From SKLM01 sp964542755 (GTDB taxonomy: Bacteria; Chloroflexota; Anaerolineae; B4-G1), in NCBI GenBank assembly GCA_964542755.1, contig CAZIWL010000008.1:1-64000 (forward strand): 64,000 bases of DNA, read 5' to 3'. Position numbers and translations under genes: made by a program. The first letter of the stretch is position 1. Each line of letters begins with the position of its first letter. The notes under the pieces are model-generated. The model worked only from the letters and a program-made list of their open reading frames with translations, was not told the origin of the DNA and did no database searches. Below, one piece after another: positions 8,815-17,139 of the stretch.

Positions 8815-9666
8815 CTAGTCGTACTCGTAGAAGCCCCGGCCCGTCTTCCGTCCCAGATGACCGGCGGCCACCATGCGCTTGAGCAGCGGGCAGGGCCGAT
8901 ACTTGTCGTCCCCTAGGCCCTCGTGGAGGACCTCCATCACGTTCAAGAGGATATCGAGACCGATCATGTCCGCCAGCGTCAGCGGGCCCATGGGGTGGTT
9001 CATACCCAGCTTCATAACGGTGTCGATGGCCTCGCGGGTGCCCACGCCCTCCATGAGGGCATAGGCAGCCTCGTTGAGCATGGGGCAGAGAATGCGGTTG
9101 GAGATGAAGCCAGGATAATCCTCGGCCTCGACTGGGGTCTTGCCCAGCCGCTCGGCGAGCCCAGTGGTCGCCTTCGTGGTGGCTTCGGACGTGTCGATGC
9201 CGCGTATGACCTCGACCAACTTCATGAGCGGGACGGGGTTCATGAAGTGCATCCCGATCACCTTGTCGGGCCGCTTCGTCGCGGCGCCCAGCTCGGTCAG
9301 GGAGATGGACGACGTGTTGCTGGCTAGGATGACGTCGCGATCGGTGAGCTCATCCAACTGGGAGAAGATCTTCCGCTTCACCTCCACGTTCTCCACAACC
9401 GCCTCAACCACGAAGTCGGCGCCGGCCGCCTCCTCAAGGTCCGTGGCCGTGCTGATGCTATTCAGGGCCGCATCCCGCTGCTCGTCCGTGAGGTGACCCT
9501 TGCTGTTGAGCTTCGTCACCGACTTCTCGATGGCGCGGAGCGCCCGCGTCAACTGCTCAGCGTCGACGTCCATCAGGGTGACCTGATAGCCGTTGGACGC
9601 GCAGACCTGGGCAATTCCGTGACCCATCGTTCCGGCACCGATGATGGCAATGCGTTCTGCGTCCAC
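8815..9666 (-). CDS. 3-hydroxybutyryl-CoA dehydrogenase
   Basis: A 283-residue enzyme that oxidises (or in reverse forms) (S)-3-hydroxyacyl-CoA with NAD(P). The N-terminal Rossmann domain carries GAGTMG (10-15), with Asp33 after beta 2 suggesting NAD preference. The catalytic His140 lies in IGMHFMNPVPLMKLVEV, with the NxxF region after it. The C-terminal helical domain includes PGFISNRILCPMLNEA and ends in GRKTGRGFYEYD. The length matches Hbd/PaaH short forms with no fused crotonase. The thiolase gene lies 123 nt upstream on the same strand, so the two probably act in sequence in beta-oxidation or butanoyl-CoA metabolism. Confidence 0.92.
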   Translation of the reverse strand: MDAERIAIIGAGTMGHGIAQVCASNGYQVTLMDVDAEQLTRALRAIEKSVTKLNSKGHLTDEQRDAALNSISTATDLEEAAGADFVVEAVVENVEVKRKIFSQLDELTDRDVILASNTSSISLTELGAATKRPDKVIGMHFMNPVPLMKLVEVIRGIDTSEATTKATTGLAERLGKTPVEAEDYPGFISNRILCPMLNEAAYALMEGVGTREAIDTVMKLGMNHPMGPLTLADMIGLDILLNVMEVLHEGLGDDKYRPCPLLKRMVAAGHLGRKTGRGFYEYD

Positions 9667-9789
9667 AACAGCCTCCCTTGTCTATCGATCCCAGCGAGCG
9701 GCGCACAACCCGGCGGGAGATCAGCCAGTGGGCCGTTCCCGGCACAGATGCCGTCGCGCGAAAATGGTACCTGGTTGGTTCTGCGAACG

Positions 9790-10995
9790 CTACTCGAGTT
9801 CGATGGCCATCGCCACCGCCTCGCCCCCGCCCAGGCAGAGTGTGGCCAGGCCCTTCCTCAGGCCTCGATGCTTCAGCGCGTAGATCAGGGTGACGAGCAC
9901 CCGGGTCCCCGAGCAGCCGATGGGGTGCCCCAGCGCGATAGCCCCGCCGTTGACGTTCACCTTCTCTTCAGGGAGGTCCAAAGCCCTCATGTCCGCCAGC
10001 ATCTGGGCGGCGAAAGCCTCGTTGACCTCGAAGAGGTCGTAGTCCTCGACTGTGGTGCCCGTCTTCTCCAGCAGCTTCCCCACGGCGAAGATGGGCGCGG
10101 TGAAGACCTTCAGAGGCTCGACCGCGGCCTGGTCGTGGGCCACGATGCGCGCGAGGGGTTGGATGCCCAGCTCCTCGGCCTTGCCACGGCTCATGACCAC
10201 CGTCGCCGCGGCGCCGTCGGTGATGCCGGGGGAGTTCCCGGCGGTGACCACGCCGCCGCGATTGAAGACCGGTTTGAGACGAGCGAGGGCCTCGATCGAC
10301 GTGTCTCGCCGCGGCGATTCGTCGACCCTGAAGCGGACCGGTTCACCCCTTCGCTGCGGGACCTCCACAGGGACGATCTCCTGCTCGAAGCGCCCCTCAT
10401 CAATGGCGGCGATGGCCTTCCTATGGCTGTGATAGGCGAAGGCGTCGAGTTCGGCGCGATTCAGGTCGTACGCCTCAGCCACCCACTCGGCCGCATTGCC
10501 CATGTGCTGATCCTCAAAAGAGCACCACAGGCCGTCGTGGACCATCGCGTCCACCAGTTGACCGTTGCCCAGACGGTAGCCGAAGCGGGCCTTCTGAAGC
10601 AGATAGGGCCCGTTGTTCATGCTCTCCATGCCGCCGGCTACGAAGATGTCGCCATGGCCGGCTCTGATCATGGCGTCGGCGAGCATAACGGTCTTCAGGC
10701 CCGAGCCGCAGATCTTGTTCACCGTGGTGGCCCCGACAGTGGCAGGCAGCCCGGCCTTGATGCCCGCCTGACGGGCCGGTGCTTGACCCTGCCCGGCCAG
10801 TACGACGTTGCCCATGAGGATCTCGTCCACGGACTCGGGTTCGATGCCGGCCCGCTCGACAGCGGCCTCAATGGCGACGGCGCCCAACTCGGGGGCGGGG
10901 AAGGGCGTCAGGGTGCCTTTGAACTTGCCAATGGGGGTGCGTACCGCGGATACGATAACAGCGTCGTCGGGATGCGTGGAAGGGGTTTTCGGCAT
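9790..10995 (-). CDS. Acetyl-CoA C-acetyltransferase (thiolase)
   Basis: A 401-residue thiolase II-type enzyme that condenses two acetyl-CoA or cleaves 3-ketoacyl-CoA. All catalytic residues are seen: nucleophilic Cys96 in NKICGSGLKTVMLA, NEAFA, His in LGHPIGCSGTRV and the second Cys in LCLGGGEAVAM. This is in clear contrast to the two cysteine-less thiolase-like proteins encoded at 21458-23813. It sits directly upstream of the 3-hydroxybutyryl-CoA dehydrogenase gene. The start ATG at 10995 is preceded by a purine-rich AGGAGAAAGG. Confidence 0.93.
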   Translation of the reverse strand: MPKTPSTHPDDAVIVSAVRTPIGKFKGTLTPFPAPELGAVAIEAAVERAGIEPESVDEILMGNVVLAGQGQAPARQAGIKAGLPATVGATTVNKICGSGLKTVMLADAMIRAGHGDIFVAGGMESMNNGPYLLQKARFGYRLGNGQLVDAMVHDGLWCSFEDQHMGNAAEWVAEAYDLNRAELDAFAYHSHRKAIAAIDEGRFEQEIVPVEVPQRRGEPVRFRVDESPRRDTSIEALARLKPVFNRGGVVTAGNSPGITDGAAATVVMSRGKAEELGIQPLARIVAHDQAAVEPLKVFTAPIFAVGKLLEKTGTTVEDYDLFEVNEAFAAQMLADMRALDLPEEKVNVNGGAIALGHPIGCSGTRVLVTLIYALKHRGLRKGLATLCLGGGEAVAMAIELE

Positions 10996-11099
10996 AGTCC
11001 TTTCTCCTGTACACCTAGTCCCGCCCGAGACGGACGGATACGATCCGGTTGTGGGAGACAGCTCAGATGGCCGCGCGTGACCGAGAGACGTACGGTCGA

Positions 11100-11588
11100 T
11101 TATGCCAGTCGTTCAAAGATCGGGCGCAAGCGTTTGTAGACCTGATCCATCCACTCGGGGATCACGCGCGTTTTTCCCACGGTAGTCATGTAGTTTGTGT
11201 CGCCGGCCCAGCGAGGGACGACGTGCATATGGACGTGGTCAGCCACTCCGGCGCCGGCCGCGGAGCCGATGTTGGCCCCCACGTTGAATCCCTCGGGCTC
11301 GTAGGCCTCGCGGAGCACATCGAGACTGAGCTGGACCAGGGCCATCAGCTCTGCCGCGGCCTCCGCGTCCAGGTCGGTGAGCGTCCCATGGTGGTCATAG
11401 GGCACCACCATCAGGTGTCCGTTGTTGTACGGGAACCGATTGAGGATGACGTAACAGCGCTCTCCGCGGTGTACAATGTGGGCCTGGCGATCGGCCTCAT
11501 CGGGCTTCAGACAGAAGAGACAGTCTTTGGGAAGGGGTTCCTCGCCCTGGAGGTAGGGCATGCGCCACGGGGTGAAAAGGTGGTCCAT
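11100..11588 (-). CDS. HIT-family nucleotide hydrolase/phosphorylase
   Basis: A 162-residue histidine-triad protein. The HIT motif HVHMHVVPRW places His118, His120 and His122, His120 being the expected nucleophile. Cys23 and Cys26 (CLFC) with a downstream His suggest the zinc site seen in many AP4A phosphorylase-like HIT proteins, and the N-terminus MDHLFTPWRMPYL is typical of that subgroup. It probably acts on adenylyl dinucleotides or nucleoside phosphoramidates in the cytoplasm. It appears monocistronic. Confidence 0.88.
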   Translation of the reverse strand: MDHLFTPWRMPYLQGEEPLPKDCLFCLKPDEADRQAHIVHRGERCYVILNRFPYNNGHLMVVPYDHHGTLTDLDAEAAAELMALVQLSLDVLREAYEPEGFNVGANIGSAAGAGVADHVHMHVVPRWAGDTNYMTTVGKTRVIPEWMDQVYKRLRPIFERLA

Positions 11589-12161
11589 AGGATGATTCTA
11601 CATCATCTTTTCGGAGGTGGCAACAACGCCGGGAGAGGCACGGACGGCGCGAGCCATGGACCCCCTGCGGGGTCGTGTGGAGCACGCGAGATTGGGTCCG
11701 TCCCCGGCCCGCACGTGGCAAGCGGCCAAGGTGACGGACCCGGCGGGGATGCGGCACAAGAACGGGCGAGGCGACGGCCTCGAAAGCTTGCCCGGCGGCT
11801 GCCACAGTTTGTTCGATGTCCTGGCCCGAGTGGGTGAGGCGGCACCCCGCATGAGTCGGTGGACCGGGCGAGGAACGGCCGTAGCGCAAGTGAGGGTGTC
11901 GTGAGATTGGGTGCCGCGGAAGACTGCCGGAGCCAGGATATCCTGGCTCCACCAGCCTGAAGACGAGTGGCGTCTGACCGGTGGTAGTGGACGTGCCGGT
12001 CCGGAATCCTAGCTGCCTATCCTTCTACCTGGCTGCGCAGACTCAGGGCGGTCCACACTGCGCCGTCCAGATGGATGACCCCGAACGGCATTGACATCGG
12101 CTCCACCAGGACGACCGTGAAGATCGGGAAGAAGACGCGGCAGTGGAGCGCGGTCCTTGGC
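11589..12161. other. Gene-free region with a perfect 22-bp palindrome
   Basis: About 570 bases between the HIT gene and the antitoxin-like gene. Open frames here are Arg/Pro-rich with no ribosome-binding site. The only distinct structure is the palindrome at 11929-11950. Confidence 0.4.
11929..11950. repeat. Perfect 22-bp palindrome
   Basis: The half-site GGAGCCAGGAT is followed directly by its exact reverse complement, with no spacer. An 11-bp half-site without a loop suits a dimeric DNA-binding protein better than an RNA hairpin, but no nearby promoter was identified. Confidence 0.6.
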
Positions 12162-12431
12162 CTACTTGGCGGATCGCAGCGAATGATCGTAGCAGGCACA
12201 TATTGGAGGAGACAGCTGAAGCTGGCCAGTGACGGCGTCCGTGCTTTCGTCGCGAGCGCCTGTTCCGAAGTCCCGGTCGAAGAAGCGCTCCCTATCCAGG
12301 CCGTCTTGCCAGCGACGATGTGGTGTGACGGAATCCAGTACTCGACGTCGAGGCAGTGTGAGGAAGCGCGCTGTTTCGGTGGGACCCAATGTATCCACCA
12401 GTGTATCAACCGCCTGTTGAATCATCGCCTC
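12162..12431 (-). CDS. Antitoxin-like small protein of a PIN toxin pair
   Basis: About 89 residues beginning MIQQAVDTLVDTLGPTE, with the ATG at 12431 preceded by AAGAGGAGGCG. The N-terminal half (LGPTETARFLTL and the following WQDGLDRERFFD) resembles small antitoxins encoded next to PIN-domain toxins, which have an amphipathic 'ALGP..ArFl' segment and a late 'W..gL' motif. The C-terminal third (after about residue 60) looks random and may be out of frame. It lies 24 nt downstream of the broken PIN gene, so toxin precedes antitoxin, the reverse of the usual order. The family assignment rests on pattern recognition only. Confidence 0.45.
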   Translation of the reverse strand, partial: EAMIQQAVDTLVDTLGPTETARFLTLPRRRVLDSVTPHRRWQDGLDRERFFDRDFGTGARDESTDAVTGQLQLSPPICACYDHSLRSAK

Positions 12432-12454
12432 CTCTTGGAGATGAGTATGAGCGT

Positions 12455-12882
12455 TCACTTCAGGTCCTCCTTCTCGGAGAAAGCGACAAGTGCGCCAGAC
12501 CAGATGGCAGATTGTACGCGGGAGCATGGACCGAGCAGTCGGCCATCGCAGGCGACAAAGTCTGCGCTCATAGCCTCGGCAAACGCGACGCGGGCGGCGT
12601 CCGCCGGGCCGAAACCCCGAACGATCACACGCTCCGCCCGGTCCCTAATCATGGCCAAGTCCACCTCGAAACGATGGGCGCTCCTTCGAAGGGCCGACTG
12701 AGAGTGCTCGCGCCCGATTCGGTTCGAGACCGCATCAATCTCAACGTCACGGACAGACGAGGCTGCCAGAAGGAAGTCTTCAGTCCGAACGTGACTCAGG
12801 ATCAGCTGCCCGCTTCAGTCTTCAAACGGATACGGATCGCACTATGGTTCTCTAAGGGGCAGCACAGCGAGCACACGTGCAT
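12455..12882 (-). pseudogene. Frameshifted PIN-domain toxin (VapC-like)
   Basis: Read on the minus strand, an ATG at 12882 opens the segment MHVCSLCCPLENHSAIRIRL, which ends after KTEA near 12811. A one-base shift then continues with GQLILSHVRTEDFLLAASSV, a middle helix region, and the PIN C-terminal signature GFGPADAARVAFAEAMSAD plus FVACDGRLL, stopping at 12455. Joined, it is a PIN protein of about 142 residues. The first metal-binding Asp expected in the 'YLDT/C.LNRP' N-terminal strand is not visible, so it is probably inactive even apart from the frameshift. PIN toxins are Mg-dependent RNases. The antitoxin-like gene follows. Confidence 0.6.
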
Positions 12883-13073
12883 GTAGCCACGCTGGGCTGA
12901 CGAAGGGAATGGAGGTCGGCTCTCCTGATTCTAGGCACTCGATTTCACCATTTCCTGTTGTACCACGCATGACTAGTGAGATCACGCACCCGTTCCCAGA
13001 GGGCGGGTCCGTGTCGTCCTAGCTGGGGTACAGGGACCGGCACCTTCGTCGAGAACTCGCAAAGCCCTGCTTG
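12883..13073. other. Intergenic region, nothing recognised
   Basis: About 190 bases with no gene, hairpin or clear promoter between the PIN pseudogene and the birA stop. Confidence 0.3.
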
Positions 13074-13892
13074 CTAAGCCCGGGCCAGGGAGACATCGCC
13101 GGCGATGAGTCGCCGCACCGAACCGTCCTCGGTGCGCAAGAGCAGCGCACCGTTCGGGTCCACACCCTCGGCGACACCGTGGAGCGCGCCATCAGACGTT
13201 TGCGCCGTCACCCGCTGACCGAGGGTGGCGAGCCGCTCCGACCATTCCTGGTGGGGACTGAGGCCCTCGCGGAGAGCGCCGTAGCGGGTCTCGGCACCGG
13301 AAAGGAGGGCGAGGAGGAGCTCGGTGCGATCAACCGTCTCGCCGGTCTCAGCCAGGATGCTTGTGGCGTTGGGATCGACCGCCGGGAGATCGCCGGCAGC
13401 CACGTTGACGTTGATGCCGATCCCCACGACGATGAAGGCCAGTCGGTCGCCCGTCAACTCCGTCTCGGTCAGGATACCTCCCAGCTTCCGCCACTCGCCG
13501 CGCGCTTCCGGGAGGGTGGAGGAGACGATAAGGTCGTTGGGCCACTTGAGCGCCGGCGGCAGACCGGCGACCGCCTCGACCGCATCGGCCGCGGCGAGGG
13601 AGCTGATCATCGTCATTTGGTGAGCCCGTTCCAACGGCAGATCGGGGCGGAAGAGGAGCGAGCTTAGGAGGGACGTGCCGGCGGGGGCTATCCAACGCCG
13701 TTCGAGGCGGCCGCGGCCGGCCGTCTGCTCGTCGGCCGCGACGACCAGGCCCTCCGGAGCACCCTGCTGGCCCCGCCGCTTCGCCACGTCGTTGGTCGAT
13801 TCAGTTTGATCGAACGTGAGGATCTCGCTCCAAAGGCCCGACGCCTCCAGCGCAGCCTGTAGCTCTTCGCGGCTCAGCTCGTTCTCCGGCAC
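13074..13892 (-). CDS. birA: Biotin--[acetyl-CoA-carboxylase] ligase
   Basis: A group I biotin protein ligase, without the N-terminal DNA-binding domain of bifunctional BirA, of 272 residues. It activates biotin with ATP and transfers it to the biotin-carrier lysine of carboxylases. Visible motifs: ESTND, the biotinyl-AMP loop GRGRLERRW (59-67), KWPNDL with the catalytic Lys, and a small C-terminal SH3-like domain. Start choice: GTG at 13892 lies about 10 nt after AAGGGAG; GTG at 13901 and at 13949 are alternatives. Its place among acyl-CoA genes fits a need for biotinylated acyl-CoA carboxylases, none of which is encoded in the window. Confidence 0.9.
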   Translation of the reverse strand: MPENELSREELQAALEASGLWSEILTFDQTESTNDVAKRRGQQGAPEGLVVAADEQTAGRGRLERRWIAPAGTSLLSSLLFRPDLPLERAHQMTMISSLAAADAVEAVAGLPPALKWPNDLIVSSTLPEARGEWRKLGGILTETELTGDRLAFIVVGIGINVNVAAGDLPAVDPNATSILAETGETVDRTELLLALLSGAETRYGALREGLSPHQEWSERLATLGQRVTAQTSDGALHGVAEGVDPNGALLLRTEDGSVRRLIAGDVSLARA

Positions 13893-14019
13893 GTGAGTCA
13901 CACTCCCTTCTTGCCTTCTAGCTATGTCTATGCTACGGTGTGCTTGCACCGACTCGGCCCTAAGCCGTGCACGCCGCGTGGATCAGACGCGCTCGTGAGG
14001 AAGGATCCGATCGTCGCCC

Positions 14020-15162
14020 TCAGCCAGCCAGCACGTCGCGCGAGATGACCAGACGCTGGATCTCGTTCGTCCCCTCGCCGATCTGGCAGAGACGCTGGTC
14101 GCGGTACATCCGCTCCACCTCGTATTCCCGCACGTAGCCGTACCCGCCGTGGATCTGAATCGCCTTGTGGCAGACGCGCTCGGAGACTTCCGACGCCAGG
14201 AGCTTCGCCATGGAGGCCTCCTTGGTGTAGGGTTCGCCGCGCTCCTTCAACCAGGCGGCACGGTGGACCATCAGCCGCGCGGCATCGATTCCCGTGGCCA
14301 TGTCGGCGATCATCCAGCGGATGGCCTGGAAGTCGGCGATGGGCCGGCCGAACTGCTCTCGCCTTTTCGCATAGTCAGTCGATCGCTCATACGCTCCCTG
14401 AGCCAGTCCCACGGCCATGGCCGCGATGGCAATCCGACCTGCATCCAGCGTGGACAGGAACTGATGGAATCCCCTGTTCTGCTCGCCTAGCAGGTTCTCG
14501 GCCGGGATACGACAATCCTCAAAGAAGAGCTCCGACGTGACCGACCCCTTCAGGCCCATCTTCTTTTCATCCCGTCCGGGTTTGAAGCCGGGGGTGCCGT
14601 TCTCGATGATGAAGGCTGATATGCCGCGCGTGCCCGTCCCCGGATCCGTCTTGGCGGTGATGACCACCACGTCGGCGATGGAGCCGTTGGTGATGTAGAT
14701 CTTCTGCCCATTGATGACCCAGACATCTCCAGCTCGGACGGCTCGCGTCTGCGTCGCCCCGGCATCGGAGCCGGCCTGGGGCTCTGTGAGCCCGAAGGCG
14801 CCGATCGTCTCACCGCTCAGGAGTCCAGGAAGATACCGCTCTTTCTGCTTCTCTGTCCCAAAGCGAAAGATAGGCTCACAGCAGAGGGACGTGTGGGCGT
14901 CCAGGGTGATGGCCAGCGACCCCGAAACACGCGCCACCTCCTCCAGGGCGATGATCATCGCGTGGTAGTCGGCGTCAGAGCCGCCGTACTGGGGCGGAAA
15001 GGGGAGCCCGAGGAGGCCGACATCGCCCATGCGTTGGAAGAGATCGTGGGGAAAGGTGTCGGTGGCGTCGATCTCCTCGGCTCGAGGCGCGATCTCCCTT
15101 TCGGCGAACTCCCGCACCATGCGACGGAGCATGCGCTGTTCTTCCGTATACCCGAAATCCAT
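14020..15162 (-). CDS. Acyl-CoA dehydrogenase
   Basis: A 380-residue FAD flavoenzyme that makes the first alpha-beta double bond of an acyl-CoA. The three ACAD domains are present: N-terminal helical (about 5-115), beta barrel (FGLTEPQAGSDAG through ITNGS, about 120-215) and C-terminal helical (about 230-378). The catalytic base is Glu363 in QIGEGTNEIQRLV, the position used by short-chain and branched-chain enzymes. The motif RREQFGRPIADFQAIRWMIADM is standard. The CoA-transferase genes lie about 140 nt upstream on the same strand, which suggests a short or branched-chain acid route. Confidence 0.92.
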   Translation of the reverse strand: MDFGYTEEQRMLRRMVREFAEREIAPRAEEIDATDTFPHDLFQRMGDVGLLGLPFPPQYGGSDADYHAMIIALEEVARVSGSLAITLDAHTSLCCEPIFRFGTEKQKERYLPGLLSGETIGAFGLTEPQAGSDAGATQTRAVRAGDVWVINGQKIYITNGSIADVVVITAKTDPGTGTRGISAFIIENGTPGFKPGRDEKKMGLKGSVTSELFFEDCRIPAENLLGEQNRGFHQFLSTLDAGRIAIAAMAVGLAQGAYERSTDYAKRREQFGRPIADFQAIRWMIADMATGIDAARLMVHRAAWLKERGEPYTKEASMAKLLASEVSERVCHKAIQIHGGYGYVREYEVERMYRDQRLCQIGEGTNEIQRLVISRDVLAG

Positions 15163-15304
15163 GGCCCTTGCCTCCTAATCATAGGTCGCAGCCTGGCCAA
15201 CACGGCGGGAGCACCGGGGCCAAGCGTGCGGCGGCCGGACACAGGTGTTGGACGGCGGGCCGCCACCGCTGGCGTGACAAGAACTAGCGGGGTGGGCCCA
15301 GGGT

Positions 15305-16072
15305 TCACTTTCCGATGACCATCCCCGTCGGGTCAATGTCGCGCATAGCCGCCAGGGCTGCGTCGGTCGGCGGATCTGTCGTAACGACACGGTCGGGGAT
15401 GACGAGTTCGAAACCGGTAGCCTGTTGGACGTCGTCCACGGACACGCCCGGGTGCGTGGCGACGAGCCGCATACGCTTGGTCGTCTCGTCAAAATCAAAG
15501 AGCCCCAGCTGCGTGATCACGCGGTAGGGCCCGGTCCCCGCGGGGAGGCCGGCGGCTTCGCGCGCTCCCGGCCCGTCCAGGTAACCAGGCGTGGTGAGGA
15601 AATCGAGCTCCTCGACGAACCGACGAGGGTCCTGCCGCATGACGATGATCGTCTTCCAGCAGAGCGATCCCACATCATTCGCCCCACCGCTGCCCGGAAA
15701 GCGCACGGTGGGGTGGTCCCACGCCCCGATGACGGTGGTGTTCAGGTTGCCGTAGGGGTCGATCTGGGCGGCGCCGAGGAAGCCGTAGTCCACGTATCCG
15801 GCCTGGCTCGCCGACATGACGTCGTGCATGCTGGAGGCCGCGACGGCGCGGTGGAAGGTCCGGCTGTCCCCCACGGAGATGGGCAGCACCGGCACCTGCG
15901 GGCCGATCCCACCGGCCTCGAAGATGATGAGGAGATTGGGCGCATGGGTCCGCTGCGCCAGCATGCTGGCGATCATCGGGAGACCGGTGCCGACGAAGAC
16001 GGAGCTGTTGTCCTCCAGCAGGCCGGCTGCCACGGACGCGAGGAGCTCGGTTGGGCTGTATGCTCGGGTCAT
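15305..16072 (-). CDS. CoA-transferase subunit B, glutaconate type
   Basis: A 255-residue beta subunit of a class I CoA-transferase. The nucleophile that forms the enzyme-CoA thioester is expected to be Glu52 in IIFEAGGIGPQVP, at nearly the same place as Glu54 in glutaconate CoA-transferase B. Also seen are GTGLPMIASMLAQ, GAAQIDPYGNLN and GSGGANDV, typical of this subunit. Its ATG overlaps the stop of the subunit A gene by 4 nt (ATGA), so both chains should be made in equal amounts. The natural acid could be a 3-ketoacid, glutaconate or another dicarboxylate; the sequence does not decide this. Confidence 0.88.
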   Translation of the reverse strand: MTRAYSPTELLASVAAGLLEDNSSVFVGTGLPMIASMLAQRTHAPNLLIIFEAGGIGPQVPVLPISVGDSRTFHRAVAASSMHDVMSASQAGYVDYGFLGAAQIDPYGNLNTTVIGAWDHPTVRFPGSGGANDVGSLCWKTIIVMRQDPRRFVEELDFLTTPGYLDGPGAREAAGLPAGTGPYRVITQLGLFDFDETTKRMRLVATHPGVSVDDVQQATGFELVIPDRVVTTDPPTDAALAAMRDIDPTGMVIGK

Positions 16073-17091
16073 TTTCGCTTCTCCTCCAGCCAGGGAGCCT
16101 CCAGCGGGGCCTCGAGGTGCTCGACCTGCCGCAGGTACTCGAGCTGTTCGGCGCCGCCAATCAACGCCAGGTAGTCCTTGAAGCTGCCGACGCCGAAGAC
16201 GTAGCGGTCCATGTACTCGGCGACGCCTGCCTCAGACTTGGAGAGACGCAGCCACTCGCCGATGTGCTGCTCGTCGAAGTAGTAGAGGTCGGGCATCAGC
16301 GTGGGGTGGGCGCCGTAGGGGACCTCGACCACGGCGTCCACGAGGTAGTAGGGGATGATGGTATCCTGCGGGGACTTCCTGATCGACTCGTTGTCGATGA
16401 TCTGCTCGGTCGTGAGGATGAGACGGCGGGCCGCGCGGGCCAGCTCGAAGTCCTCGATGGTGATGCCGTCGATCTGCGCGTTGCCGTGCATATCGCACCG
16501 GTGGACGTGCATCAGAACCACGTCCGGATAGCAGGCCGGGAGGAGGGTCACCGGCTTGCCTGTGAAGGGGTCCTCGACCACTTTGGCGGAGCTCCGTTTC
16601 AGCGTGTCTGTACCAAGCATCACGCGGGTAGGGATGAAGGATAGGCCCATGGCCGCGGCCGAGAAGCGCCATTGATAGCCAGCGTTGCTGATCTCTGCCA
16701 CAACCTCGCACCGCCCGCTCTCCGCTGCCCGGCGGGAGGCCGGGCTGAGGCCGCGCAGCTCGTGGCCGAAGGCGTACGCCACCTCGATGCGGTTCACGCA
16801 ACCGGCCGCGATCAGCACGTCCGAATCGTGGACCGCCGTCTTGCCGCACAGGGTGAGATCGCGCTTCCCCTGGCGGATGATCTCGTAGACGGCAGCCATG
16901 GAGACTCGGATGTGCCCGAAGCCGCCGCAGGCCAGGAGGTCCCCGTCCTGAACGTACTTGTCGACGGCGTCCTGCACGGACGTACGCTTGTCCTCCAGTG
17001 CGCGCGATTTGTGTTGCGCGACCCATGCGCGGTGCTCGTCCGGGTCGTGCCAGCCGACCAGTTTGCCCCGGCCGGTATCTAGGTTTCTCAT
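16069..17091 (-). CDS. CoA-transferase subunit A, glutaconate type
   Basis: A 340-residue alpha subunit of the CoA-transferase completed by the overlapping subunit B gene. The N-terminal part carries the glycine-rich CoA-binding segment DGDLLACGGFGHIRVSMAA, and later segments LIAAGCVNRIEVAYAFGHEL and HVHRCDMHGNAQIDG are characteristic of the GctA/Pcal-like group. It lacks the active-site glutamate, as expected for the alpha chain. The ATG at 17091 is preferred over one at 17106 because GGGAG lies about 8 nt before it. A role in activating acids for the nearby dehydrogenase and thiolase is inferred. Confidence 0.87.
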   Translation of the reverse strand: MRNLDTGRGKLVGWHDPDEHRAWVAQHKSRALEDKRTSVQDAVDKYVQDGDLLACGGFGHIRVSMAAVYEIIRQGKRDLTLCGKTAVHDSDVLIAAGCVNRIEVAYAFGHELRGLSPASRRAAESGRCEVVAEISNAGYQWRFSAAAMGLSFIPTRVMLGTDTLKRSSAKVVEDPFTGKPVTLLPACYPDVVLMHVHRCDMHGNAQIDGITIEDFELARAARRLILTTEQIIDNESIRKSPQDTIIPYYLVDAVVEVPYGAHPTLMPDLYYFDEQHIGEWLRLSKSEAGVAEYMDRYVFGVGSFKDYLALIGGAEQLEYLRQVEHLEAPLEAPWLEEKRK

Positions 17092-17139
17092 GGTCTCGTC
17101 TCCCATCGTTGCTGAGCGAGGGGACGAACGGGGCCTCGG

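Noticed and set aside
9493..11139. A 548-codon open frame on the plus strand
   Set aside because: It lies opposite the thiolase and dehydrogenase genes, which have intact catalytic motifs; its product is His/Arg/Gly-rich with no motif. A shadow of GC-rich coding DNA.
12017..12409. A 130-codon minus-strand frame over the antitoxin-like gene
   Set aside because: No ribosome-binding site; the antitoxin-like frame in the same place fits a known pattern better.
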